Source: Phoenicimicrobium sp964438695 (GTDB lineage: Bacteria; Atribacterota; Phoenicimicrobiia; Phoenicimicrobiales; Phoenicimicrobiaceae). From it: a DNA stretch of 21,815 bases. The stretch is from contig CAYTKP010000013.1 of assembly GCA_964438695.1 (NCBI GenBank), forward strand, positions 1 to 21,815. Direction: 5' to 3'. A program made the translations under genes and the position numbers. A model generated the notes under the pieces. The model saw nothing but the letters and a program-made list of their open reading frames with translations. It was not told the DNA's origin and made no database searches. Shown piece by piece: positions 1-7,682 of this stretch (position 1 is the first letter of the stretch; each line of letters starts with the position of its first letter).

Positions 1-2652
1 TTAAACAATTTCATATATTTTTTCAAGGGCTTGGTTGAGTTTATCTGTTTTTGATCCTCCTGCTTGAGCTAATGTTTTTTTGCCTCCACCTTTTCCATTC
101 ACAAGCGGAGCTATCGATTTTATAATCTTTACTGCATCAAAACCCTTCACTATCAGATCATCAGTTACCATAACCAACAAAGCAACTTTATTTTCTCCCA
201 TTTTCGTTCCTAATAATATTATACCTGATTTAATTCTTTCTTTAATCAGGTCTCCCCAATTCCTTAAATCACTATTATCTAAAGCTTCAACTTTAGTAGA
301 TATGATATTTACTTCCTTAATTTTTCTCATTTTAGAAACTATTTCCTCAATCTCATATCGAGCTAATCTATTTCGTGTAATTTTAATTTCTCGTTTTAAA
401 TTATTAAGATTATCTATTATTTGATCTAATTTTACTATAATTTCCGAAGGAACAACTTGTAACTTATCAGATATAGTGTCTATAATATTTTCTCTATCTT
501 TAACATATCTTAGGGCATATTCACCAGTTACTGCTTCAATTCTTCTTATGCTACTCCCTATTCCTTCTTGATTTAATATTTTAAATAAACCAATATTGGA
601 AGTATTCTCTAAATGCGTTCCTCCACATAATTCTAAGCTATATTCTCCTATCTTTACTACCCTTACTTGTTCCCCATATTTTTCCCCAAAGAGGGCAATT
701 GCCCCCATTTCTTTAGCCTGGTCAAAAGTAGTTATTTTTGTTTCTATTTTTAGATTTTCTAATATCTTTTTATTTACTAATTCTTCAACTTTATCTAATT
801 CATCTTTGGTTAGAGTAGCAAAGTGGTTAAAATCGAAACGAAGATGGGTATCACTTACCAAAGACCCTGATTGTTTTATATGATCTCCTAATACATCTCT
901 AAGGGCACGATGTAAAAGATGAGTAGCAGAATGATTTCGAGCAATCGCCTTCCTTCTTTGCACATCTACTTTTGCAATTACCTCCTCATTGACTTCTACT
1001 TCACCTTTAACTACCTTGCTAAAATGTACAACAAGGCCTTCGACAGGGCTTTGAGTATCTGATATAGTAAGCAGTAAATTATTATTTTTTTTAGAAGACA
1101 CAAATTCTCCTCGGTCTCCAATTTGCCCGCCCTTTTCGGCATAAAATGGAGTTCTATTTAAAATTATTTTACATTTATCCCCTTCTTTTGCCTTGTCCAC
1201 TATTTTGCCCTCTTTTATAATGGCAATTACTTTGGCTTTTTGCATTTTAAATTTATATCCAGAAAATTCTGTTTCTCCATAATTTTTAAGAATTTTCTCA
1301 TAGATCATCTCTTTTTCTTTATTGCTCTCGAAACTAATTCTCGATTCTACCCAAATTTTTCGTGATCTTTCTCTTTGAATTTTCATTTCTTGTTCAAAAT
1401 CTTCTTCGCTAACTCCAAATCCATCCTCTTTGAGAATATCTTTAGTTAATTCTATGGGGAAACCATAAGTATCATAAAGTTTAAATGCATCTTTTCCATC
1501 AAGCATTTTCCTATTTTTTTTCTTTAATTCATCTTTCATGGTATCTAAAATTTGAATTCCCACATTTAGAGTTTCTTGAAATTTTCTCTCTTCTGTAAGT
1601 ATTATTTGACAAATTTGAGCTTCTGCTTTTCTTGTTTCAGGATATACATCCTCCATTAGATTAATTACCACGGGAGCAATTTCATATAAGAAAGGCTGAT
1701 TAAAATTCAGCCACCTACCGTAACGAAAAGCTCTTCTCAACAACATCCTAAGCACATATCCCCTTCCTTCATTTGAAGGCATAATTCCATCTGTAATCAT
1801 AAAAACTAAAGCTCTTATATGATCAGCAATCACTTTTAAAGCTAAATCTTTTTTATCATCTTCATGATATTTCGCGCCTGCATTTTTAGCAACAAAATTT
1901 ATAATTGGTAAAAAAAGATCTGTTTCGAAATCTGTATCAGCTTTTTGCAACACAGATGCTATTCTTTCCAAACCTAAGCCAGTATCTATATTCTTTTTGG
2001 GCAAAGGAGTAAATGAACCATCTTCATTACGATTGTATTGCATAAATACTAAATTCCATAATTCAAGGTATCTTTCACCATCCACTCCAACTCCTCCACC
2101 TTTTTCTGATGCCTTCTCTTCTCCTAAGTCAATATAAATTTCTGAACAAGGTCCACAAGGGCCAGTCGGTCCGACTTTCCAAAAATTATCTTCTTCTCCT
2201 AATCTAATAATTTTTTTCTCGGAAAGACCAATAAAATTATGCCAAATGTCGTAAGATTCATTATCATCCTTATATATCGAAACCCACAACTTTTCCTCTG
2301 GGAATCCTATAACTTCAGTAAAAAATTCCCATCCCCATTGAATTGCCTCTTTCTTAAAATAATCACCAAAAGAAAAATTACCTAACATCTCGAAAAATGT
2401 ATGATGACGAGCAGTCCTACCTACATTTTCTATGTCAGTTGTCCGGATACATTTTTGGCAGCTAGTAGCTCGTTTTAAAGATGATTTAACCTGACCCAAA
2501 AATATTGGTTTGAAGGGAACCATACCAGCAATAGTTAATAAAATGCTAGGATCTGTGGGAACCAGAGAAGCACTAGGAATTATCTTGTGTCCTTTGCTTT
2601 CAAAGAATTTTAAAAACTTTTCTCTTATTTCGCCACTGGACATATATTTCAT
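1..2652 (-). CDS. alaS: Alanyl-tRNA synthetase (AlaRS)
   Basis: This cytosolic class II synthetase charges tRNA-Ala and clears mischarged Ser/Gly through its editing domain. The protein is 883 aa, normal full length, with its TAA stop at the first bases of the window. The N-terminal catalytic core begins with the usual family start (EIREKFLKFFESKGH). The editing site is complete: an HSATH motif puts metal ligands at His574 and His578, and CGGTH supplies Cys676 and His680. The C-terminal domain ends with the glycine-rich GKGGGKKTLAQAGG segment; the common form has RPD where this has KKT. The ATG at 2652 has AAGGAG about 10 nt upstream; a second in-frame ATG three codons later is less well placed. 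It follows pilB with a gap of about 105 bp and may be transcribed with it. Identity is certain from the motifs. Confidence 0.98.
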   Translation of the reverse strand: MKYMSSGEIREKFLKFFESKGHKIIPSASLVPTDPSILLTIAGMVPFKPIFLGQVKSSLKRATSCQKCIRTTDIENVGRTARHHTFFEMLGNFSFGDYFKKEAIQWGWEFFTEVIGFPEEKLWVSIYKDDNESYDIWHNFIGLSEKKIIRLGEEDNFWKVGPTGPCGPCSEIYIDLGEEKASEKGGGVGVDGERYLELWNLVFMQYNRNEDGSFTPLPKKNIDTGLGLERIASVLQKADTDFETDLFLPIINFVAKNAGAKYHEDDKKDLALKVIADHIRALVFMITDGIMPSNEGRGYVLRMLLRRAFRYGRWLNFNQPFLYEIAPVVINLMEDVYPETRKAEAQICQIILTEERKFQETLNVGIQILDTMKDELKKKNRKMLDGKDAFKLYDTYGFPIELTKDILKEDGFGVSEEDFEQEMKIQRERSRKIWVESRISFESNKEKEMIYEKILKNYGETEFSGYKFKMQKAKVIAIIKEGKIVDKAKEGDKCKIILNRTPFYAEKGGQIGDRGEFVSSKKNNNLLLTISDTQSPVEGLVVHFSKVVKGEVEVNEEVIAKVDVQRRKAIARNHSATHLLHRALRDVLGDHIKQSGSLVSDTHLRFDFNHFATLTKDELDKVEELVNKKILENLKIETKITTFDQAKEMGAIALFGEKYGEQVRVVKIGEYSLELCGGTHLENTSNIGLFKILNQEGIGSSIRRIEAVTGEYALRYVKDRENIIDTISDKLQVVPSEIIVKLDQIIDNLNNLKREIKITRNRLARYEIEEIVSKMRKIKEVNIISTKVEALDNSDLRNWGDLIKERIKSGIILLGTKMGENKVALLVMVTDDLIVKGFDAVKIIKSIAPLVNGKGGGKKTLAQAGGSKTDKLNQALEKIYEIV

Positions 2653-2700
2653 TAAAAATATTCTCCTTATATAAAAATAATTTACTTACACATTCAGTAG

Positions 2701-2722
2701 TCAAAAATCAAAAATCAAAATT
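2701..2722. repeat. Short tandem heptamer repeat (TCAAAAA x3)
   Basis: Three consecutive copies of a 7-bp unit, TCAAAAA, the last one imperfect, sit in the pilB-alaS spacer. They resemble heptamer-type intergenic microrepeats. No function is evident. Confidence 0.6.
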
Positions 2723-2758
2723 CGGAAGTGAATTATAATTAGCAGGAATTGATACCGC

Positions 2759-4474
2759 TTATCCTGCCACTCTTAGCACTTCTTCTACTGTAGTAATCCC
2801 CTGTATTGCTTTTCTTAATCCACTATTCTTTAAGGTCATCATACCTTTTTTAATCGCAACTTCTTTAATTACATCACTGGAAGCCTTGGAAACAATTAGA
2901 GATCTAATTTCTTCATCTAACTCAATAAGTTCATATATAGAAGTTCTCCCATAATATCCTGTATTTTTACAAAAAGGACATCCTGTTCCCCTAAATAGTT
3001 TTATTTTATTACCACCTTTAAAATCTTCACTAATATTAAGCTCTCTTAATACTTCTTCGCTGGGCGTATACTCCTCTTTACATTTCTCACAAATCACCCT
3101 TACCAATCTTTGAGCTATTACTCCAATAACTGAAGAAGAAATTAAGAAAGGTTCAATTTGCATATCAATCAAGCGAGTTAACGCACTTACTGCATCATTA
3201 GTATGTAGGGTGCTTAAAACCAAGTGCCCCGTCAGGGCAGCCTGAACAGCAATTTGAGCAGTCTCGACATCTCGTATTTCACCTATCATTACTATATCCG
3301 GATCCTGTCGTAATATTGAACGTAGTGCATTAGCAAAAGTTAAATTTATTTTGGGCAAAATTTGAATCTGGTTTATTCTATCAAGCCTATATTCCACAGG
3401 GTCTTCGACAGTAATAATATTTTTATCTTTAGAATTTATCATATTTAAGGCAGCATATAAAGTAGTGGTTTTACCACTACCAGTAGGTCCTGTAAGTAAT
3501 ATTATCCCATAAGATTTAGAAATCATTGATTTGAATTGATTCAATTGTTTAGGCAGAAAACCAAGATGTTCTAATTTTATTAAACCTTTGCTTTTATCTA
3601 ATAATCTTAAAACAGTTTTCTCACCGAATACTGTAGGAATTGTAGAAACTCTTAAATCAACTTCTCTTGTTCCGAACTTTACTTGAAAACGCCCATCTTG
3701 AGGAAGACGCCTTTCGGCAATATCCATTTTTGCTAATATTTTTATTCGAGAAATAACTGCTGATTTTATTTTAGGAGGTAAAGTTCTGATATCATGCAAT
3801 ATTCCATCAATACGGAAACGAACCAATAAACCCCTTTCGTTGGGCTCAATATGGATATCGCTGGCTCTATCTTTTACTCCCTGAACAATTAACATATTTA
3901 CCAGTTGAATAATGGGAGCTTCTTTGCTTATTGCCTCTAATTTTTTAGAATCTTCCTCTTTTTCTTCTTCTTTAAACACTACTTCAGTGTCCAATTTGTC
4001 TAAAATATCATCATACTCCCCTAATTTATAATAACTATTAATGGCATTTATAATGTCTTCTTCGGGAGCTAACATACATTTAATCTTTTTAATCTTGGTA
4101 TAATCTTTTACAAAGTCTATAGCGTAAACATCAAAAGGATTAGCCATAGCAATGACTAATTCATTATTATTTTTACTTATAGGAATTAGAGTAAATTGGA
4201 GAGCAATCTTTTCGGGAATAAGAGATATAACCTCCGGGTCTATGACGTAATTAGATAAATCTACATATTCAGTTTCATAAACATATTGTAAAACCTCATA
4301 TAATTCTTCTTTACTTAATGCTCCCATACCCACCAAGATTTCGCCCAGCTTCTTATTATTCCCTTCCTTTTGTGCTTTAAGGGCCTCTTCTAATTGTTGA
4401 GAAGTAATTAAACCTTGGTTTAATAATATTTCTCCAATTTTCTCATTGGTAAAACCTTTTTTTGGCATTTCCAT
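2759..4474 (-). CDS. pilB: Type IV pilus assembly ATPase PilB (GspE/PilB family)
   Basis: This hexameric cytoplasmic ATPase would power pilin polymerisation at the inner membrane. The 571-aa protein has the full PilB layout. Tandem MshEN motifs lie at residues 12-35 and 42-65, of the type that binds c-di-GMP or ATP; the second lacks the final Gln. They are followed by the N2 domain. The Walker A is GPTGSGKT (329-336, Lys335) and the Walker B region runs from DPD (391-393) to Glu399. A His-box region follows (GHLVLSTLHT). A zinc-type tetracysteine site is formed by CEKC (462-465) and CPFC (499-502), a hallmark of PilB/GspE that PilT lacks. The start at 4474 has GGTGA about 7 nt upstream. It lies between the S1 gene and alaS, away from any pilC or pilin gene. 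PilB rather than a type II secretion GspE is inferred from the two pilT genes nearby; the sequence alone does not decide. Confidence 0.93.
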   Translation of the reverse strand: MEMPKKGFTNEKIGEILLNQGLITSQQLEEALKAQKEGNNKKLGEILVGMGALSKEELYEVLQYVYETEYVDLSNYVIDPEVISLIPEKIALQFTLIPISKNNNELVIAMANPFDVYAIDFVKDYTKIKKIKCMLAPEEDIINAINSYYKLGEYDDILDKLDTEVVFKEEEKEEDSKKLEAISKEAPIIQLVNMLIVQGVKDRASDIHIEPNERGLLVRFRIDGILHDIRTLPPKIKSAVISRIKILAKMDIAERRLPQDGRFQVKFGTREVDLRVSTIPTVFGEKTVLRLLDKSKGLIKLEHLGFLPKQLNQFKSMISKSYGIILLTGPTGSGKTTTLYAALNMINSKDKNIITVEDPVEYRLDRINQIQILPKINLTFANALRSILRQDPDIVMIGEIRDVETAQIAVQAALTGHLVLSTLHTNDAVSALTRLIDMQIEPFLISSSVIGVIAQRLVRVICEKCKEEYTPSEEVLRELNISEDFKGGNKIKLFRGTGCPFCKNTGYYGRTSIYELIELDEEIRSLIVSKASSDVIKEVAIKKGMMTLKNSGLRKAIQGITTVEEVLRVAG

Positions 4475-4530
4475 CTGTATTCACCGTATTTACTAATTCT
4501 TATCTCGTACAAAATGCAGTAACGACTAAT

Positions 4531-6510
4531 TTATTTCTTTTTAAATATGTCTCCAAATATATCCTTAAATAATATGCGGTCAGTCCCCTGTTTTTTGTTA
4601 TACTCATTTATAAATCTTTTTTGTTCTTCTTTTTCAGCTTTTCTGATACTTAAACTAATTCTCTTTCTTCTCTTATCTAATTTAGTCACTAAAGTTAGAA
4701 CTTCTTCTCCTACCGAAAGAACACTTGCTGGTTTATCTATTTTTTTATGGGATATTTCAGGTAAAGGAACTAAACCATCGATATTATCTTCTAAATTTAC
4801 AAAAGCTCCAAAATCTGTAAGTTTTACTACTTTACCCTCCACTAAGGTTCCGACAGGATATTTCTTTTGTATTTCCTCCCAAGGATCTGGTAATAACCTT
4901 TTCTTACTTAAAGTTATTTGTAATTTATCTTTATCTATATTTATTATTTTAAATTCATATTCTTTGTCCTTTTTTAATTTTTCACTAGGATGTCTTATTT
5001 TTTCCCAATCAACTTCTGATACTGGCACAAACCCTTCTATCTCCTTTTCCAATTCAACAAATGCCCCAAAATCTTTTATTCTCGTAATTTTACCTTTTAC
5101 TGTATCACCAGTCTGATAAAAATTATCTATATTATCCCAGGGATTGGGTAAAGTTCTTTTCCTACTCAAAAAAATTATATGAGAATCTTTATCAATATCT
5201 ATTACTTTTAAAGGAAGTACCATATACTTTTTAAAAACCATAGATGGTCTTTCTATATATTTCCAATCAATTTCAGAAAGACGAATTACTCCACCAACTC
5301 CTGCCTCTAATTCCACATTAGCTCCATAGGAAGTTACCTGGCTTATTTTCCCTTCAACAATTGAACCAATTGGGTACTTTTTGTCAATATCTTCCCAGGG
5401 ATCAGGAAGTAATTGCTTTAGCCCTAAAGAAATTTTTCTTTTTTCTGGCTCAATCTCTAAAATCCTTAATTTTAATATTTCTCCTTCCTTAACTAAATCT
5501 GAAGGGTTTTTAACATAAGCCCAGGCCATTTCTGATATGTGCAATAATCCATTAAGACCTTCCTCTATTTCAATAAATGCCCCAAAATCTTTAATTGATA
5601 TCACTCTTCCTTCTACTTCATCACCAACAGAATATCTTTCCTTAACATTTTTCCAGGGATCTGGCAATATTTGCTTAATACTTAAGGAAAGTTTATTTTT
5701 TTCTTTATCAAAATCAATTATTTTCACCTTAATTTTGTCACCTAATTTCAGTAATTTAGTAGCATCTTTCATATCGCGCCAGGTAATTTCTGAAATATGA
5801 AGCAATCCTTCTACCCCACCTATATCTACAAAGGCACCAAAATTAGTTATATTGGTAATAACACCTTCTTTTACCTGTCCTACTTTTAAATTTGCCAGGG
5901 TTTTTTTATGCAATATTTTACGTTCCTTTTCCACAATTAAGCGATGAGAAAGAACTATTTTATCGGTTTTTTTATCTAATTTGATAATAATAAAATCCAA
6001 TTTTTTACCTACATATTTATCTAAGTCCTCTTCTTTTACCATTCTTTGTTCAATTTGTGATTTAGGAACGAATCCTTTTATACCTAAATTTACTACTAAA
6101 CCATTGGGGATTTTTTCAATAACTTCTGCCTTTATTTTTTCTTTTTTTCTATATATCTCATTAAGCTTTTCCCATAATTGAATATACTTGGCCTTTTCTT
6201 TCGATAAAATAATATGTCCATTTTTCTCGTCTATATTATTTACATAAACATATATTTCGTCATCTATTTCTAAGGCATTAGTTATGGTTTTGGTTTCCTT
6301 AGAAAAAAGCGATTCCTCATTTTTAGGAAGAAATCCTTCCATTTTGTATTTCACATCGAGAAAATAGCCATCTTCACTAACTTTGACTATTTTCCCTTTA
6401 ATTATGTCTCCCCTCTTTATTTTTTTAAATTTTCCTAAAGATTCGTTAAGCATTTCTGACATTTCTTCCGTTGCTTTATCTTCGTTTTGGGTTTTTTCTT
6501 TTAATTCCAT
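4531..6510 (-). CDS. rpsA: Ribosomal protein S1-like protein with seven S1 repeats
   Basis: S1 binds mRNA on the 30S subunit and helps initiate translation. The 659-aa protein is built almost entirely of S1 (OB-fold) repeats. Seven can be read, starting near residues 33, 122, 208, 295, 381, 468 and 555, each with the pattern G-x-V-x-G-x-V ... FGAFV ... G(L/F)(L/V)xxSE. Repeats 3-7 are the most alike and are joined by a linker of the type LPDPW. The first two are more divergent, as in E. coli S1, where the first two repeats contact the ribosome. E. coli S1 has six repeats and many Gram-positive versions have four, so seven is on the high side. A short charged tail follows. The start has AGAGGAAA about 7 nt upstream and a TATAAT box at 6540-6545. 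It probably acts as S1; an RNA-binding role off the ribosome cannot be excluded. Confidence 0.92.
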   Translation of the reverse strand: MELKEKTQNEDKATEEMSEMLNESLGKFKKIKRGDIIKGKIVKVSEDGYFLDVKYKMEGFLPKNEESLFSKETKTITNALEIDDEIYVYVNNIDEKNGHIILSKEKAKYIQLWEKLNEIYRKKEKIKAEVIEKIPNGLVVNLGIKGFVPKSQIEQRMVKEEDLDKYVGKKLDFIIIKLDKKTDKIVLSHRLIVEKERKILHKKTLANLKVGQVKEGVITNITNFGAFVDIGGVEGLLHISEITWRDMKDATKLLKLGDKIKVKIIDFDKEKNKLSLSIKQILPDPWKNVKERYSVGDEVEGRVISIKDFGAFIEIEEGLNGLLHISEMAWAYVKNPSDLVKEGEILKLRILEIEPEKRKISLGLKQLLPDPWEDIDKKYPIGSIVEGKISQVTSYGANVELEAGVGGVIRLSEIDWKYIERPSMVFKKYMVLPLKVIDIDKDSHIIFLSRKRTLPNPWDNIDNFYQTGDTVKGKITRIKDFGAFVELEKEIEGFVPVSEVDWEKIRHPSEKLKKDKEYEFKIINIDKDKLQITLSKKRLLPDPWEEIQKKYPVGTLVEGKVVKLTDFGAFVNLEDNIDGLVPLPEISHKKIDKPASVLSVGEEVLTLVTKLDKRRKRISLSIRKAEKEEQKRFINEYNKKQGTDRILFKDIFGDIFKKK

Positions 6511-6539
6511 ATTATTATTTCCTCTCTATTTTGTATATC

Positions 6540-6545
6540 ATTATA
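6540..6545 (-). promoter_or_regulatory. Possible -10 box for the S1 gene
   Basis: A perfect TATAAT on the minus strand lies about 30 nt upstream of the rpsA start codon. No convincing -35 hexamer is present at 16-18 nt, so only the -10 is called. Confidence 0.35.
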
Positions 6546-6610
6546 TTGTTAATCTAGACTAGCAAAAGACCTGTCGTACATTAACTATTTTTTGGCTTCT
6601 ATCTTATTTA

Positions 6611-7204
6611 CTATGTACCTGATACTCGATACTCCATACTGGTAATTATTCTTTTCTCGGTTATTATTAGATTTACTGGAACATCTTTTTCATTAGTTGG
6701 TATTTTTTCTACTATTTGCATTTCAAAAGCTAAAGCAATAGTATTGGGAGAAGGATTAATCCCTTTTAAAAAATTATCATAATATCCTAATCCCCTACCA
6801 ATTCTATTCCCCTCAATATCAAAAGCAACTCCTGGTAATATTACTAAATCAAGATCTTTTGGTGAAGACAATCTACGATATTCTTCTTTTGGTTCAAAAA
6901 TCCCTTTTTTACCTTTTTTCAGTTCTTTATCAAAATCAATTAAATTTGAAGGAACTAAATTAATGGAATCTGCCACAATGATGGGAACAAAAATCTTTTT
7001 CCCCATCATTATGGATGACTTAATCATCTCTTCAGTTTGAACTTCACTTCTAGTAGAAACATAAAACATAACATTTGAGGAATTTAAAAATACTGGAGTT
7101 CTAAGCAAATTTAAAAAAATTTTATGGCTTTTATTCTTTATTTCTTCTGGAGAGAGAGAAAGTCTTTTTTTTAAAATGTCCCTTCGAATTTTTTCTTTGT
7201 TCAT
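6611..7204 (-). CDS. fau: 5-formyltetrahydrofolate cyclo-ligase
   Basis: This cytosolic enzyme converts 5-formyl-THF to 5,10-methenyl-THF using ATP, returning stored folate to the one-carbon pool. The family signature GRGLGYYDNFL is present, with the upstream R-x-E-V-x-T-E segment and the late acidic stretch. The chosen start is the ATG at 7204, giving 197 aa, which fits the family. The frame is open back to a TTG at 7243, but that stretch contains a consensus promoter (7215-7243), so the extra 13 codons are not coding. The start has no Shine-Dalgarno sequence and lies only a few bases after the predicted transcription start. The last ten codons (TSMEYRVSGT) are encoded by an intergenic microrepeat (GATACTCGATAC). 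It lies directly downstream of the 6S RNA candidate, the same pairing as ssrS-ygfA (also called fau). Confidence 0.92.
   Translation of the reverse strand: MNKEKIRRDILKKRLSLSPEEIKNKSHKIFLNLLRTPVFLNSSNVMFYVSTRSEVQTEEMIKSSIMMGKKIFVPIIVADSINLVPSNLIDFDKELKKGKKGIFEPKEEYRRLSSPKDLDLVILPGVAFDIEGNRIGRGLGYYDNFLKGINPSPNTIALAFEMQIVEKIPTNEKDVPVNLIITEKRIITSMEYRVSGT
6620..6642. repeat. GATACTC-type microrepeat inside the fau 3' end
   Basis: The sequence GATACTCGATACTCCATAC is an approximate tandem of a 7-bp unit. It supplies the final codons of the folate enzyme gene. Similar units occur near 7581, 7627, 9531 and 16497. Confidence 0.5.
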
Positions 7205-7214
7205 AATTTTTATT

Positions 7215-7243
7215 ATAATATAGTTATTTATTATTTTTGTCAA
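7215..7243 (-). promoter_or_regulatory. Consensus sigma-70 promoter for fau
   Basis: The -35 box is TTGACA (7238-7243) and the -10 box is TATTAT (7215-7220), with an exact 17-nt spacer. The predicted transcription start near 7208 is about four bases before the fau ATG, which would give a nearly leaderless mRNA. Confidence 0.7.
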
Positions 7244-7270
7244 AATTATCGTTACTAAATAAATTATAAA

Positions 7271-7517
7271 ACCCCGCTATGTCGTGTGCTTTAGGTTTTG
7301 ATACCTGTCCTCAAACAGGTGGGTATCTACCTAAATGCTTTATGTTTCCGTGTTAAACAAATCAGTTAACATTTGGTATTTGCCTTACCTCAATTAGAGG
7401 AGCGGCTTACCTTAGGCTTACATGCCACATTTAGAGATCGATCCCTTTTAAATAAGTGTTGGCTCAAAACTTAATTAGTCAACACGAACACAGCAGGGCA
7501 ATTATTTATTTCTTTTC
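7271..7517 (-). ncRNA. ssrS: 6S RNA candidate
   Basis: 6S RNA binds the housekeeping RNA polymerase holoenzyme and mimics an open promoter. The two ends of this roughly 230-nt RNA form a long closing helix. GCCCUGCUGUG plus UCGUGU (7500 downward) pairs with ACACGA plus CAUAGCGGGG (7272 upward), with a single bulged U. The 5' arm carries the UGUUCG element and a following UUGAGCC, both matching the E. coli 6S layout (GAUGUUCG, CUGAGCC). A strong internal hairpin (ACCTGT/ACAGGT, about 7301-7320) lies on the 3' side of the central region. A 17-nt-spaced promoter lies just upstream and the folate cyclo-ligase gene just downstream, the known ssrS-ygfA arrangement. The call rests on structure and synteny. 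It does not match tmRNA, RNase P or SRP RNA signatures. Confidence 0.75.
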
Positions 7518-7523
7518 GACCCT

Positions 7524-7552
7524 ATAATATCATAACTTATCAAATCTTTCAA
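7524..7552 (-). promoter_or_regulatory. Promoter of the 6S RNA candidate
   Basis: The -35 box is TTGAAA (7547-7552) and the -10 box is TATTAT (7524-7529), with a 17-nt spacer. Transcription should start near 7517, just before the closing helix of the RNA. Confidence 0.65.
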
Positions 7553-7589
7553 TATTAAGAAGAGTATTAAGTATATGGTATCAAGTATT

Positions 7590-7630
7590 GAGTTCGAAAA
7601 AGAAAAAAAGAGAGAAAAGAGACTGAACTC
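7590..7630. repeat. Inverted repeat with purine/pyrimidine-biased loop downstream of aspS
   Basis: GAGTTC (7590-7595) and GAACTC (7625-7630) flank a 29-nt stretch that is almost all purine on the plus strand. On the minus strand it lies about 50 nt past the aspS stop. It is not followed by a T tract, so it is a poor intrinsic terminator, although it could stabilise an mRNA end. Confidence 0.35.
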
Positions 7631-7682
7631 GATACAGCATTTCTATACGTGCCACACTGTATACTATCCACCCTACATTAGG

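Noticed and set aside
80..883. Plus-strand open frames opposite alaS
   Set aside because: They overlap conserved AlaRS coding sequence on the opposite strand and show no family motifs.
4547..5116. Long plus-strand open frame (189 codons) opposite the S1 gene
   Set aside because: It is antisense to conserved S1 repeats, rich in Ser/Leu/Phe as expected for a shadow frame, and has no recognisable domain or ribosome-binding site.
7205..7243. Upstream TTG start for the folate cyclo-ligase
   Set aside because: The stretch is a consensus promoter (TTGACA, 17 nt, TATTAT), and the added residues do not fit the family N-terminus.
7271..7517. The structured RNA as tmRNA, RNase P RNA or SRP RNA
   Set aside because: It lacks the tmRNA acceptor-like end and tag frame, the RNase P GAGGAAAGTC-type core and the SRP GGAAG loop. 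The closing helix, UGUUCG and UGAGCC elements fit 6S RNA better.
7590..7630. Inverted repeat after aspS as an intrinsic terminator
   Set aside because: The stem is only 6 bp, the loop is 29 nt and no T tract follows on the minus strand.
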